Below, one piece after another: positions 21,859 to 30,135 of a stretch of 64,000 bases of DNA. A program made the translations under genes and the position numbers. The notes beneath the pieces were generated by a model that searched no databases, was not told where the DNA came from, and was given only the letters and a program-made list of their open reading frames with translations. The stretch lies in contig NZ_FOXI01000001.1 of assembly GCF_900115675.1 (NCBI RefSeq), positions 372,001 to 436,000 of the forward strand, written 5' to 3'. Origin of the DNA: Halolamina pelagica. Lineage in GTDB: Archaea; Halobacteriota; Halobacteria; Halobacteriales; Haloferacaceae. Positions within the stretch are counted from its first letter, which is position 1, and each line of letters opens with the position of its first letter.

Positions 21859-23337
21859 ATGTCCTCTATGAATAACTCGACGGCGGATAGTTCGTCCGCG
21901 GCGACGCCGACGCTGTCGCAGGCGCTCGTCCCGACGCTCGGAGTGGTCGTCTTCCTCGGTCTCGGCTCCGGGTTGTTGGGGATGGCGCCCCACGCGCCAC
22001 TGCTCTGGAGCGTGGTGCTCGCCGGCGTCGTCGGCCGGTACTGGATCGGCGTTGGGTACGACGACCTCACGGAGGGGATCGAACACGGCCTCCGGATGGG
22101 ACTGCAGGCGATCCTGATCCTCTTCACCATCTACGCGCTCATCGCGACGTGGATCTCCGCGGGGACGATCCCGGGGCTGATGTACTACGGGCTCGGGATC
22201 CTCTCCCCGGAGACGTTCCTCCCGGCGACGGCGCTTTTGGCGGCGGTCGTCGCCTTCTCGATCGGCTCCTCGTGGACCACCGCGGGGACGCTGGGCGTCG
22301 CCTTCACCGGCATCGGTTCCGGGCTCGGCATCCCGATCCCGATGACGGCGGGCGCGGTCCTCTCGGGGGCCTACGCCGGCGACAAGCAGTCGCCGCTCTC
22401 GGACACGACCAACCTCGCGGCCGCGGTGACCGACACCGACCTCTACGACCACATCCTCTCGATGCGGCTGGGGACCGCGATCGCGTTCGGGCTCTCGGTC
22501 CTGCTCTACGCCGTGCTGGGGCTCCGAGCCGGGGGTGCGATCCCGACGGGCCGGGTCGCCGAGATCCGCGGCGCGCTGGCGGGCTCGTACGACCTCGGAC
22601 TGTTCGTCTTCCTGCCGCTGCTGGTCACGTTCGCGCTCGCGATCCGGGGCGTGCCCGCGCTCGCCTCGCTCGTCGCTGGCGTGTTCGCCGGCGCCGGCAC
22701 GACGGTACTGGTCCAGGGAAGCGCGTTCACCGACGCCTGGGGCGTCTTCCTCAACGGGACCGCGCCGGAGACGGGGGTCACGCTCGTGAACGACCTGCTC
22801 GTGAGCGGCGGGCTCGCCGGTTCCGCGTGGACGATCTCGGTGGTCGTGCTCGCGCTCTCGCTCGGGGGGCTGCTCGATCACCTCGGTGTGCTCTCGACGC
22901 TCGCGTCCCGCCTCGCGAGCGTCGTGACTGGCCAGCGCAGCCTCGTCATCGGCACCGGCGCGTCGGCGTTCCTCGTCAACGCGTTCTCGGCCCAACAGTA
23001 CATGTCGATCGTCGTTCCCGGGATGACGCTCCGGGAGCTGTTCGACGACCACGACCTCGACACCTCGGTGCTCTCGCGGGCCGTGGAGTCGGCCGGGACG
23101 CCGACCGGCGCGCTGCTGCCGTGGCACGCCGGCGGCGTGTTCATGGCCGGCGTGTTCGGGCTGCAGGGCCAGACCTCGTTCCTGATCCTCACCGAGTACG
23201 CGCCGTACTACTTCTTCGCGTTCCTCTCGCCGCTGGTGCTGGTAGTGCTGACGCTCGCCGGCGTCGGCCTCGACTCGGCGCCGCCCCGCGGCGGCGTCGA
23301 CCCGCAGTCGGACGCGGCCGTCACCGCCGACGACTGA
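21859..23337 (+). CDS. nhaC: NhaC family Na+/H+ antiporter
   Basis: A 492-residue polytopic protein with about 12 membrane helices. The family signature is GAYAGDKQSPLSDTTNLAAAVT after the stretch SIGSSWTTAGTLGVAF. A corresponding segment in the second half reads AQQYMSIVVPGMTLRELF. It exchanges sodium for protons and helps keep cytoplasmic sodium low. An in-frame ATG three codons later (21868) is an alternative start. Related NhaC proteins may prefer organic acid exchange such as malate/lactate, so the substrate is not certain. It stands alone and is transcribed away from metY. Confidence 0.9.
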   Translation: MSSMNNSTADSSSAATPTLSQALVPTLGVVVFLGLGSGLLGMAPHAPLLWSVVLAGVVGRYWIGVGYDDLTEGIEHGLRMGLQAILILFTIYALIATWISAGTIPGLMYYGLGILSPETFLPATALLAAVVAFSIGSSWTTAGTLGVAFTGIGSGLGIPIPMTAGAVLSGAYAGDKQSPLSDTTNLAAAVTDTDLYDHILSMRLGTAIAFGLSVLLYAVLGLRAGGAIPTGRVAEIRGALAGSYDLGLFVFLPLLVTFALAIRGVPALASLVAGVFAGAGTTVLVQGSAFTDAWGVFLNGTAPETGVTLVNDLLVSGGLAGSAWTISVVVLALSLGGLLDHLGVLSTLASRLASVVTGQRSLVIGTGASAFLVNAFSAQQYMSIVVPGMTLRELFDDHDLDTSVLSRAVESAGTPTGALLPWHAGGVFMAGVFGLQGQTSFLILTEYAPYYFFAFLSPLVLVVLTLAGVGLDSAPPRGGVDPQSDAAVTADD

Positions 23338-23377
23338 GCGGTTTTCCGGCGAGAGTTTATCAGCGATCGGGCGACCA

Positions 23378-23410
23378 CGCCCCGCGTGACCTGAGAACGA
23401 CCGCGGGGCG
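23378..23410. terminator. 9-bp stem-loop downstream of the NhaC gene
   Basis: CGCCCCGCG (23378-23386) pairs perfectly with CGCGGGGCG (23402-23410) across a 15-nt loop. It lies between the convergent NhaC and menC genes and may end one or both transcripts. The loop contains TGA and GA elements that could form a kink-turn, but no matching lower stem was found. Confidence 0.4.
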
Positions 23411-23492
23411 CCAGGGTAGTAGCGCGACACACCGTCCCGCGAGCTTATCGTGTCGCCTGTTCGCCACAGCTCACGCCTCGGCTAGCGCGAGC

Positions 23493-24554
23493 TCAGTCCC
23501 AGAGCAGGTCGTCGAACGCCCCGCCGACGTTCCCCGGTCCGTCGGGGACGGTGATCGCCCCGTCGACGACTGGAACGGGATCCGTGCCCAGGTCCGAGGC
23601 GAGCATCTTCCCGGTCGCGAGGCCGCAGGCACGGTCGCCCGGCACCGCGGCGGCGGCGTGGACCGCGGCGGCGCGAGCCACGGCGCCGTCGATCGTCGTG
23701 GTCACGACCGGATCGACGCCGGCGTCCACTAGCCGTCGTGCGGCGTCGATCGCGGCACCCGGCCCGCCGAGCGCCATCGGCTTCAGCACCGCCACGTCGG
23801 CCGCACCGGCGTCGAGGACGGCGTCGACGCCGTAGGCACGGATCGACTCGTCGGCGGCGATGTCGACGCCCCGGCCGCGCAGCGCCGCGAGCGCGGATAC
23901 CTCCTCGGGGGGCACCGGCTGCTCGACGTACTCGATCCCGATCGCGGCGAGCGCGTCGACGGCCGCTGCGGCCGACTCGCGGTCCCACGCGCCGTTCGCG
24001 TCGACGCGGATCGTGGCGTCGACGGCGTCCGCGACCGCTCGAACCCGGTCGAGATCCGGGTCCAGCGATCGCGCGCCGAGCTTGAGCTTCAGGCAGTCGA
24101 ACCCGGCGTCGACCGCCTCGCGAGCGGCGGCGACGGTCTCCTCAGCATCGGCGTCGCCGACGGTGGCGTTGACGGCAACCGACTCGCTGGGTGTCGAGAA
24201 CCCGCCGCGCTCGGCGAGCAGCGCCGCGAGCGATCTCCTGCTCGCCCGCGCCGCCGCGTCGAGTACCGCCAGCCGGTAGCCGTGCCTGGCGGCCGGCGTC
24301 GACGGCGGTTCCGCACCGACTGTGTCGTCGACATGCTCCCACGCCTCCGGCGGGTCCTCGAGCACCCCCCTGCAGGCGTCGTACGACTCGGTCCAGCCCG
24401 GGAGCGGCGTCGCCTCGCCGACGCCGCGAACCGAGCCGCCGTCGGCCGACCGCTCGACGCCGACGAGGACGCCGCGGCGCTGCTCGATCGTGCCGTCGGC
24501 GGTCGACAGCGGCCGGGACAGATCGAGCGTGAACGGTCGGCGTTCGGTGCTCAT
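23493..24554 (-). CDS. menC: o-succinylbenzoate synthase
   Basis: A 353-residue enolase-superfamily enzyme that dehydrates SHCHC to o-succinylbenzoate in menaquinone synthesis. The Lys base motif is CLKLKLGA, and the metal-ligand regions are IRVDANGAW, YVEQPVP, and IAADES. A second lysine lies in VAVLKPMALGG. The N-terminal capping domain includes GVGEATPLPGWTES. Some homologues also racemise N-acylamino acids, but position beside menA fixes the menaquinone role. The start overlaps menA by 4 nt. The frame is open far upstream on the same strand, but homology begins at the ATG at 24554. Confidence 0.9.
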   Translation of the reverse strand: MSTERRPFTLDLSRPLSTADGTIEQRRGVLVGVERSADGGSVRGVGEATPLPGWTESYDACRGVLEDPPEAWEHVDDTVGAEPPSTPAARHGYRLAVLDAAARASRRSLAALLAERGGFSTPSESVAVNATVGDADAEETVAAAREAVDAGFDCLKLKLGARSLDPDLDRVRAVADAVDATIRVDANGAWDRESAAAAVDALAAIGIEYVEQPVPPEEVSALAALRGRGVDIAADESIRAYGVDAVLDAGAADVAVLKPMALGGPGAAIDAARRLVDAGVDPVVTTTIDGAVARAAAVHAAAAVPGDRACGLATGKMLASDLGTDPVPVVDGAITVPDGPGNVGGAFDDLLWD

Positions 24555-25495
24555 CCGAGGATCAACCCGGCGGCGAACAGCGCCGCGTACAGCGCGAGCA
24601 GTTGGCCGGTGCGCTCCAGTGCGGGGTTGAGCGCCTCGCCGGCGGTCTTTGTCAGGACTGTACGGGCGACGACCGCAGCGAAGGGCAGCGAGAGCAGCGG
24701 CAGCAGGACGGCGGCGCCGAACGACTGCATGAACAGCGACACGGGAACCGCGTAGGCCAGCACCAGCATCGCGACGTACTCGGCGCGAGCGACGCCGTAG
24801 CCGAACCGAACCGCGATCGTCCGCTTCCCGGTCTTGCTGTCCTCCTCCTTGTCCCGGACGTTGTTCACGACGAGGACGTTGGTCGTCAGGCCCGCCATCG
24901 GGAGGCTCGCCAGCAGTGCCAGCGTGGGAACGGTCCCGGCGGGTAGCCCCGTCGGGACGCCGCTGACGGCGGCTGCTGCCTGCACGTAGACCGTCCCCGC
25001 GACGGCGACGGGGCCGAAGAAGACGAACACGAACAGGTCGCCGAGCCCGTGGTAGCCGAGGGGATAGGGGCCGCCCGTGTACGCGATCCCGGAGGCGACC
25101 GAGAGCAGGCCGATCACGAGGATCGGGACGCCGCCGACCCAGACGAGGTAGACCCCCACCAGGATCGCGGCGGCGAAGGTGAGCCACATCGCGCGCTTGA
25201 CCGCCGCGGGTTCGATCAGCCCGCCCGCCGTGACGCGGGTGAACCCCTCCCGCTCCTCGGTGTCGGCGCCCTGCACGGCGTCGTAGTAGTCGTTCGCGAA
25301 GTTGGTGCCGATCTGGATCAGGATCGCCCCTAGCAGCGCCGCGGCGGCCGGGAGCACCGCGAACAGCCCCTCGTGGACGGCGACGCCCACGCCGACGACG
25401 ACGGGCGAGATCGCCGCCGGCATCGTCTGGGGCCGGGCGGCCATCACCCACGCGCGCTGCCGCGAGATGTCGGCTCCACTCGTCTCCGTACTCAT
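24551..25495 (-). CDS. menA: 1,4-dihydroxy-2-naphthoate polyprenyltransferase
   Basis: A 314-residue UbiA-family integral membrane enzyme attaching an isoprenoid chain to dihydroxynaphthoate, giving demethylmenaquinone. The first Asp-rich motif is NFANDYYDAVQGAD, typical of MenA. The second is NNVRDKEEDSKTGKRT. Eight to nine membrane helices are predicted. The N-terminus ARPQTMPAAISPVVVG is characteristic. It forms an operon with menC through a 4-nt overlap. The region upstream holds a decayed gene before menB, so menA probably has its own promoter. Confidence 0.94.
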   Translation of the reverse strand: MSTETSGADISRQRAWVMAARPQTMPAAISPVVVGVGVAVHEGLFAVLPAAAALLGAILIQIGTNFANDYYDAVQGADTEEREGFTRVTAGGLIEPAAVKRAMWLTFAAAILVGVYLVWVGGVPILVIGLLSVASGIAYTGGPYPLGYHGLGDLFVFVFFGPVAVAGTVYVQAAAAVSGVPTGLPAGTVPTLALLASLPMAGLTTNVLVVNNVRDKEEDSKTGKRTIAVRFGYGVARAEYVAMLVLAYAVPVSLFMQSFGAAVLLPLLSLPFAAVVARTVLTKTAGEALNPALERTGQLLALYAALFAAGLILG

Positions 25496-25606
25496 TGTCG
25501 AAGCGTCGGGGCGGACGGGCCATGAAGGGTTGGTTCTCGGCCGACGAGCAACGGGATAACCCTGGCAGCCTGCCGGAGGTGGACGGGAGAGCTACACTCC
25601 CGCCGT

Positions 25607-25985
25607 ATGGCACCCGTCCTGTATGTCGCTCCCGAGTAGATCCCCGCGAAGTACCGCCATCTGGGCATCTCGAAGCTACGGGGCAAACCGGTGAACGCCG
25701 ACGCGGTCCTCGGCAACAACCCCGAGGTGCTCGTTGGCACCCGTGCGTTCCTCTCTCGCTGTGGGAGTCGAACGGCCTCGAAGACCGACATCGCGACCCC
25801 TGATCCTGCTCACGGCCGCCGGGGACGGCCCTCGCTACGAGTGGCACCACCACGTCGGAATCGGCCGCGACGCCGGCGTCACCGAGGCCGAGATGGCCGC
25901 CCTCGCCGCCGGCGACTTCGGGGGTTTCGAGGGTGACATGGCGTCGCTGTTGCGGTACACCGCCGTGGGGTTGGGCCGCGAGCGA
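25607..25985 (+). pseudogene. decayed carboxymuconolactone decarboxylase / AhpD-like gene
   Basis: Three reading frames together give a recognisable CMD-family protein. Frame A starts at ATG 25607 (MAPVLYVAPE), meets TAG at 25637-25639, and continues as IPAKYRHLGISKLRG to NNPEVLVGTRAFLS. Near 25755 homology shifts frame to LWESNGLEDRHRDP. Near 25800 it shifts again to LILLTAAGDGPRYEWHHHVGIGRDAGVTEAE through LLRYTAVGLG. The C-terminal 40 or so residues are missing where the menB 3' end begins. An in-frame stop plus two shifts and truncation make it non-functional. A polymorphism or sequencing error could explain one lesion but not all. The gene lies opposite to the men genes. The 111 nt before it, back to the menA start, show no other gene. 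Confidence 0.75.
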
Positions 25986-26007
25986 GGCCCCCGTCAAAAG
26001 TGGTCGG

Positions 26008-26925
26008 TCAGTAGTGCCAGGGGTAGCCCGAGAAGTCAGGTTGGCGGCCCTCCAAGAACGCGTCCCGGCCCTCCGCAGCCTCGTCGGTCATGTAGCCGAG
26101 CCGCGTCGCCTCGCCGGCGAACACCTGCTGGCCGACCATCCCGTCGTCGACCATGTTGAACGCGAACTTCAGCATCCGCATCGCCGTCGGGCTCTTGCTG
26201 GTCATCGTCTCGGCCCAGTCGATGGCCGTGTCCTCCAGTTCCTCGTGGGGGACCGCCTCGTTGGCCATCCCCATGTCGACGGCCTCTGCGGCGGAGTAGG
26301 TCTTGCCGAGGAAGAACACCTCGCGGGCCTTCTTCTGGCCGATCTGCCGGGCGAGGTACGCCGAGCCGAACCCGCCGTCGAAGGAGGCCACGTCGGGGTC
26401 GGTCTGGAGGAACTTCGCGTGCTCCTCGCTGGCGAGCGTGAGGTCACAGACCACGTGTAGCGAGTGGCCGCCGCCGACGGCCCAGCCCGGAACGACGGCG
26501 ACGACGGGTTTTGGCATGAACCGAATGAGTCGCTGGATTTCGAGGATGTGCAAGCGCCCGGCCTTGGCCTGCTTGACCGCCTCGGAGTCGTCCTCGCCAG
26601 CCTCGTCGTCGCCGCGGTACTCGTAGCCCGAGCCGCCGCGGACCGACTGGTCGCCGCCGGAGCAGAACGCCCAGCCGCCGTCCTTCTCGGAGGGCCCGTT
26701 GCCGGTCAGGAGGACGGCGCCGACGTCGGCCTGCTTGCGCGCGTGGTCGAGCGCGGCGTGGAGTTCGTCGACGGTGCCCGGCCGGAACGCGTTGCGGACC
26801 TCGGGGCGGTCGAACGCGATGCGGACCGCCGGGACGTCGACGCCGCGGTGGTAGGTGATGTCGTCGAACTCGCCGGCGCCGTCGACCTGTTCCCAGCGCT
26901 CGGGGTCGAACAGCTCTGAGACCAT
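26008..26925 (-). CDS. menB: 1,4-dihydroxy-2-naphthoyl-CoA synthase
   Basis: A 305-residue crotonase-family enzyme that cyclises o-succinylbenzoyl-CoA. Key stretches are RPEVRNAFRPGTVDELHAAL, FCSGGDQSVRGG (oxyanion-hole glycines), VPGWAVGGGHSLHVVCDLTLASE, and the MenB-specific SFDGGFGSAYLARQIGQKKAREVFFLG. The C-terminus DFSGYPWHY is near-invariant in MenB. It acts in the cytoplasm between MenE and the thioesterase step. It follows menD by 57 nt on the same strand. The pseudogene lies between it and menA. Confidence 0.96.
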   Translation of the reverse strand: MVSELFDPERWEQVDGAGEFDDITYHRGVDVPAVRIAFDRPEVRNAFRPGTVDELHAALDHARKQADVGAVLLTGNGPSEKDGGWAFCSGGDQSVRGGSGYEYRGDDEAGEDDSEAVKQAKAGRLHILEIQRLIRFMPKPVVAVVPGWAVGGGHSLHVVCDLTLASEEHAKFLQTDPDVASFDGGFGSAYLARQIGQKKAREVFFLGKTYSAAEAVDMGMANEAVPHEELEDTAIDWAETMTSKSPTAMRMLKFAFNMVDDGMVGQQVFAGEATRLGYMTDEAAEGRDAFLEGRQPDFSGYPWHY

Positions 26926-26982
26926 GTCGGAACGGCGACGCCGGCCCGCAAAAACCCCGCGGTCGCCGCGGCCCTCACGCGC

Positions 26983-28794
26983 TCAGTTCGTCGATCCGCC
27001 GGCGAGTTCGGCGATCACCTGCGCCCGGAGTTCGTCGCGGGTCCCGTGGGAGTCCGCGGCGTCAGTGGCGACCTCGACGACCGTGGACCCCTCGCCCGCG
27101 ACCGCTTCCGTGTAGGCATCGACGAACGCCTCGCGGCCGTCGACGCGCTCGTACTCGAGCCCGTACAGCTCCCCCGTCGGCTCGAAGTCGATCCCGTGGG
27201 GCGTCTTGAACTGCTCGGTGAACGGCGGGTCGAACGACTCGATCGGGAGCATGTGGAAGATCCCCCCGCCGTCGTTGTCGAGCAGGACGATCGTCGCGTC
27301 CACGTCACAGCGCGCGACCGCGAGCAGCCCGTTCATGTCGTGGTAGTACGCCAGGTCGCCGATCACGAGCGTCAGGTGGTCCGTCGTCGCCGAGCCGGCG
27401 CCCAGCGCCGTCGAGGTGATGCCGTCGATGCCCGAGACGCCGCGGTTCCCGAGCGCCGTCACCGCGTCGGGGCTGGGTCGCGCGAAGCGATCGAGGTCGC
27501 GAACGGGCATCGAGTTCGAGACGAACAGCGTGGTGGGTTCGGGAGCCTCGGCGACGGCGTCGGCGACGATGCCGCCCTCGAACAGCCCCTCGTGGGCGTC
27601 GACGGCGTCCCAGTGGGTCCGCTCGGCCTCGGCCCACAGGTCGCGCCAGGCCGCCGAGTCCGGGCCGGCGACGATCCGAGCGAGCGCTTCAGCCAGTCGC
27701 GAGGGGTCGGCCACGACGAGGTCGCTGGCGGTGAACTCCGCCTCGCGCCACTTCCCCGCGGGATCGACGACGAGCTGCTGGGCGTCGGTCCGGGCGAGGT
27801 ACTTCCGCAGCGGCTTGGAGGTGGGCGAGGCGCCGATCCGGAGCACGGCCTCGGGGTCGGGCCAGTCCGCGGTGACCGCCTCGTCGAGGTAGGCGTCGTA
27901 GCCGCCGAGTACGGGTGCGACGCGGTTGTGCCCGCCGAAGCGGAGCCCCGACAGCGGATCGGCGAGGATCGGGAACCCGGTCGCGTGCGAGAGCGCGACG
28001 ACGGCTTCGGGGTCGATCTCGTGGGGGTCCGCGGGGCCGGCGACGATCAGCCCCCGCTCGACGCCGAGGTCGTCCGCGAGGGAGCGGATCTCGCTGTCGG
28101 GGAGTTCCGGCGCCCCCTGTGCCCGCTCGACGAACGCGGGCGGCGAGGTGGTGCCGACGCCGCCGGTGCCGGAGCCGGCGCCCCCGGCGGCGTTCGTTCG
28201 CCCCGCCGCGGCCAGCGACTCGAGGTCGTCGGGTACGTCGCCGGGCACCTCGGTGGGTTCAAGCGGCTTGCGGAACGGGACGTTGAGGTGGACCGGGCCG
28301 GGGTCGGTCCCCTCGGCCGCAGTCAGCGCGCGGGCGACGGTCGTTCGCAGCGACCGGAGCTTCCGCGCCTCGGCCTCGGGTTCGGGGAGGTCCTTGTACC
28401 ACCGGACGGCGTCGCCGTAGAGCTTCTCCTGGTCGGCGGTCTGGTTCGCGCCGGAGTCGCGGAGTTCCGGCGGGCGGTCCGCGGTCAGCGCCAGCAGCGG
28501 GACCCGGGACTGGTCGGCTTCCAACACGGCGGGGTGGTAGTTCGCGGCGGCGGTGCCGGAGGTGCAGACCAGCGGCGTGACCTCGCCCGTGCGGCGGGCC
28601 CGCCCCAGCGCGAAGTAGGCGGCGGCGCGCTCGTCGAGGTGGGAGAACACGCGCACGTCCTCGTGCTCGGCGAACGCGACGGTCAGCGGCGTCGAGCGCG
28701 AGCCCGGCGAGACGCAGGCCGCGGTGACCCCGCCCCGAACGAGCTCGTCGACGATCGCTCGGGCCCAGAGCGTGTTTCGGTTCGGTGCGGTCAT
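26983..28794 (-). CDS. menD: SEPHCHC synthase (2-succinyl-5-enolpyruvyl-6-hydroxy-3-cyclohexene-1-carboxylate synthase)
   Basis: A 603-residue thiamine-diphosphate enzyme condensing isochorismate with 2-oxoglutarate. The N-terminal pyrimidine-binding domain has CVSPGSRSTPLTVAF and the catalytic-glutamate region SHLDERAAAYFALG. The C-terminal cofactor-binding motif reads IGDLAYYHDMNGL to LLDNDGGGIFHMLP. The order menD-menB-menA-menC on one strand gives four pathway steps. The isochorismate synthase gene (menF), often just upstream of menD in haloarchaea, is absent; instead a divergent dehydrogenase gene begins 100 nt away. menE is also not in this cluster. Confidence 0.96.
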   Translation of the reverse strand: MTAPNRNTLWARAIVDELVRGGVTAACVSPGSRSTPLTVAFAEHEDVRVFSHLDERAAAYFALGRARRTGEVTPLVCTSGTAAANYHPAVLEADQSRVPLLALTADRPPELRDSGANQTADQEKLYGDAVRWYKDLPEPEAEARKLRSLRTTVARALTAAEGTDPGPVHLNVPFRKPLEPTEVPGDVPDDLESLAAAGRTNAAGGAGSGTGGVGTTSPPAFVERAQGAPELPDSEIRSLADDLGVERGLIVAGPADPHEIDPEAVVALSHATGFPILADPLSGLRFGGHNRVAPVLGGYDAYLDEAVTADWPDPEAVLRIGASPTSKPLRKYLARTDAQQLVVDPAGKWREAEFTASDLVVADPSRLAEALARIVAGPDSAAWRDLWAEAERTHWDAVDAHEGLFEGGIVADAVAEAPEPTTLFVSNSMPVRDLDRFARPSPDAVTALGNRGVSGIDGITSTALGAGSATTDHLTLVIGDLAYYHDMNGLLAVARCDVDATIVLLDNDGGGIFHMLPIESFDPPFTEQFKTPHGIDFEPTGELYGLEYERVDGREAFVDAYTEAVAGEGSTVVEVATDAADSHGTRDELRAQVIAELAGGSTN

Positions 28795-28893
28795 TACCGG
28801 AGTGTCGCGGCCGGGGCTGTTGGTTCCTGCGTTCCCGGATCCCCCGCGGGCGGTTCCGTAGCGACTTTACCGGAGCCCGTGTCACCTCCGGCC

Positions 28894-30087
28894 ATGACCG
28901 ATCGCATCGTCGTCGTCGGGGCTGGCTACGCCGGCGCCGGAACTGTCGACTCGCTGAAGGAGGAAGTGCCCGATGCGGGCCTCGAAGGCGACGTGGAACT
29001 CGTCTGGATCAACGAACACGACTACCACCTCGTGCTCCACGAGTCCCACCGCGTCATCCGGGATCCGAGCGTCGCCTCGAAGATCACCGTCCCCTGCGAG
29101 TCGATGCTCCCCGACTGGGGCGAGTTCGTCCAGGACCGCGTCGTCGGCCTCGACACCGACGACCGGACGGTCGAGCTCGATGACGGCGAGCCCGTCGACT
29201 ACGACTACCTCCTGCTCGGCGTCGGGAGCGCGACGGCGTTCTTCGGCATCGACGGCCTGCACGAGCACGCGCTCACGCTGAAGAGCCTCGCCGACGCCCG
29301 CGAGATCCACCAGTCGGTGCGGGAGGCCGCCGCGGACGCCTCCGTCGCCGCCCCCGCGCAGGTGATCGTCGGCGGCGCCGGCCTCTCCGGGATCCAGGCC
29401 GCGGGCGAGATCGCGGCCTACCGCGACGAGCACAACGCGCCCGTCGACGTCCACCTCGTCGAGGGGCTGGAGGAAGTGTTCCCCAACAACCCCGACGAGG
29501 TCCAGCAGGCCATCCGGACCCGGCTGGAGGACGCCGGCGTGAACATCGAGTGTGGCGACTTCATCTCGGAGGTCGACGGGGAGACGGTCTACCTCGGCGG
29601 CGGCGAGGACGAGGCGCCCGACGAGATGCCCTACGACGTGCTCGTCTGGACCGGCGGCATCACCGGCCGGGAGGAGTTGGAGAACACGGACCTCGACAAG
29701 GACGAGCGCTCCCGCCGCGTGTTCGCCGATCGGGACTTCCGGACCAGCGACGACCGCGTGTTCGCCATCGGCGACACCGCGCTGATCGACCAGGGCGGGG
29801 ACGACGTGGCGCCGCCGACGGCCGTCGCCGCGTGGACGGCCGCCGAGGTGGCGGGCGAGAACCTCGTCCACGCCGTGCTCGACGAACCACTCTCGAAGTG
29901 GACCTACGAGGACAAGGGGACGCTCATCTCCGTCGGCGACGAGGCGATCGCCCACGACGTCGACTCGCTCCCGTTCGGGACCTTCGGCGGCCCGGGCGCG
30001 AAGTTCCTGAAGAAGGCGGCTGCGGTCCGGTGGATCGCCTCCATCTCCTCGGTCGGCCGAGGGATGAGCGCGTGGAGCGACATGTAG
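28894..30087 (+). CDS. NDH-2-like FAD-dependent pyridine nucleotide oxidoreductase
   Basis: A 397-residue flavoprotein. The first Rossmann motif for FAD is IVVVGAGYAGAGTV at residues 4-17. The second, for NAD(P)H, is VIVGGAGLSGIQAAGEI near residues 155-170. The C-terminal FAD motif is RVFAIGDTALI. The overall plan matches type II NADH dehydrogenases, which pass electrons from NADH to quinone without pumping protons; the C-terminal residues (KFLKKAAAVRWIASISSVG) could form an amphipathic membrane anchor. Being divergent from the menaquinone operon supports a quinone-linked role. A TTTACC element about 27 nt before the ATG fits a leaderless transcript. Sulfide:quinone reductase is less likely because conserved cysteines are lacking. 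Confidence 0.88.
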   Translation: MTDRIVVVGAGYAGAGTVDSLKEEVPDAGLEGDVELVWINEHDYHLVLHESHRVIRDPSVASKITVPCESMLPDWGEFVQDRVVGLDTDDRTVELDDGEPVDYDYLLLGVGSATAFFGIDGLHEHALTLKSLADAREIHQSVREAAADASVAAPAQVIVGGAGLSGIQAAGEIAAYRDEHNAPVDVHLVEGLEEVFPNNPDEVQQAIRTRLEDAGVNIECGDFISEVDGETVYLGGGEDEAPDEMPYDVLVWTGGITGREELENTDLDKDERSRRVFADRDFRTSDDRVFAIGDTALIDQGGDDVAPPTAVAAWTAAEVAGENLVHAVLDEPLSKWTYEDKGTLISVGDEAIAHDVDSLPFGTFGGPGAKFLKKAAAVRWIASISSVGRGMSAWSDM

Positions 30088-30135
30088 ACGCTCGGGACGT
30101 TCTCGAGGAATCGTTCGTCTCCGGCACGTCGACGC

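Noticed and set aside
23378-23429. H/ACA guide RNA gene
   Set aside because: The upper stem, loop, and ACA spacing look suggestive, but no complementary lower stem exists.
23493-25997. An 834-codon minus-strand frame reading through menA into menC
   Set aside because: The upstream part has no family match and lies antisense or out of frame to menA. menC begins at 24554.
27046-30087. A 1013-codon plus-strand open frame covering menD and the dehydrogenase gene
   Set aside because: Only the part from 28894 encodes a recognisable protein; the rest is the antisense of menD kept open by high G+C content.
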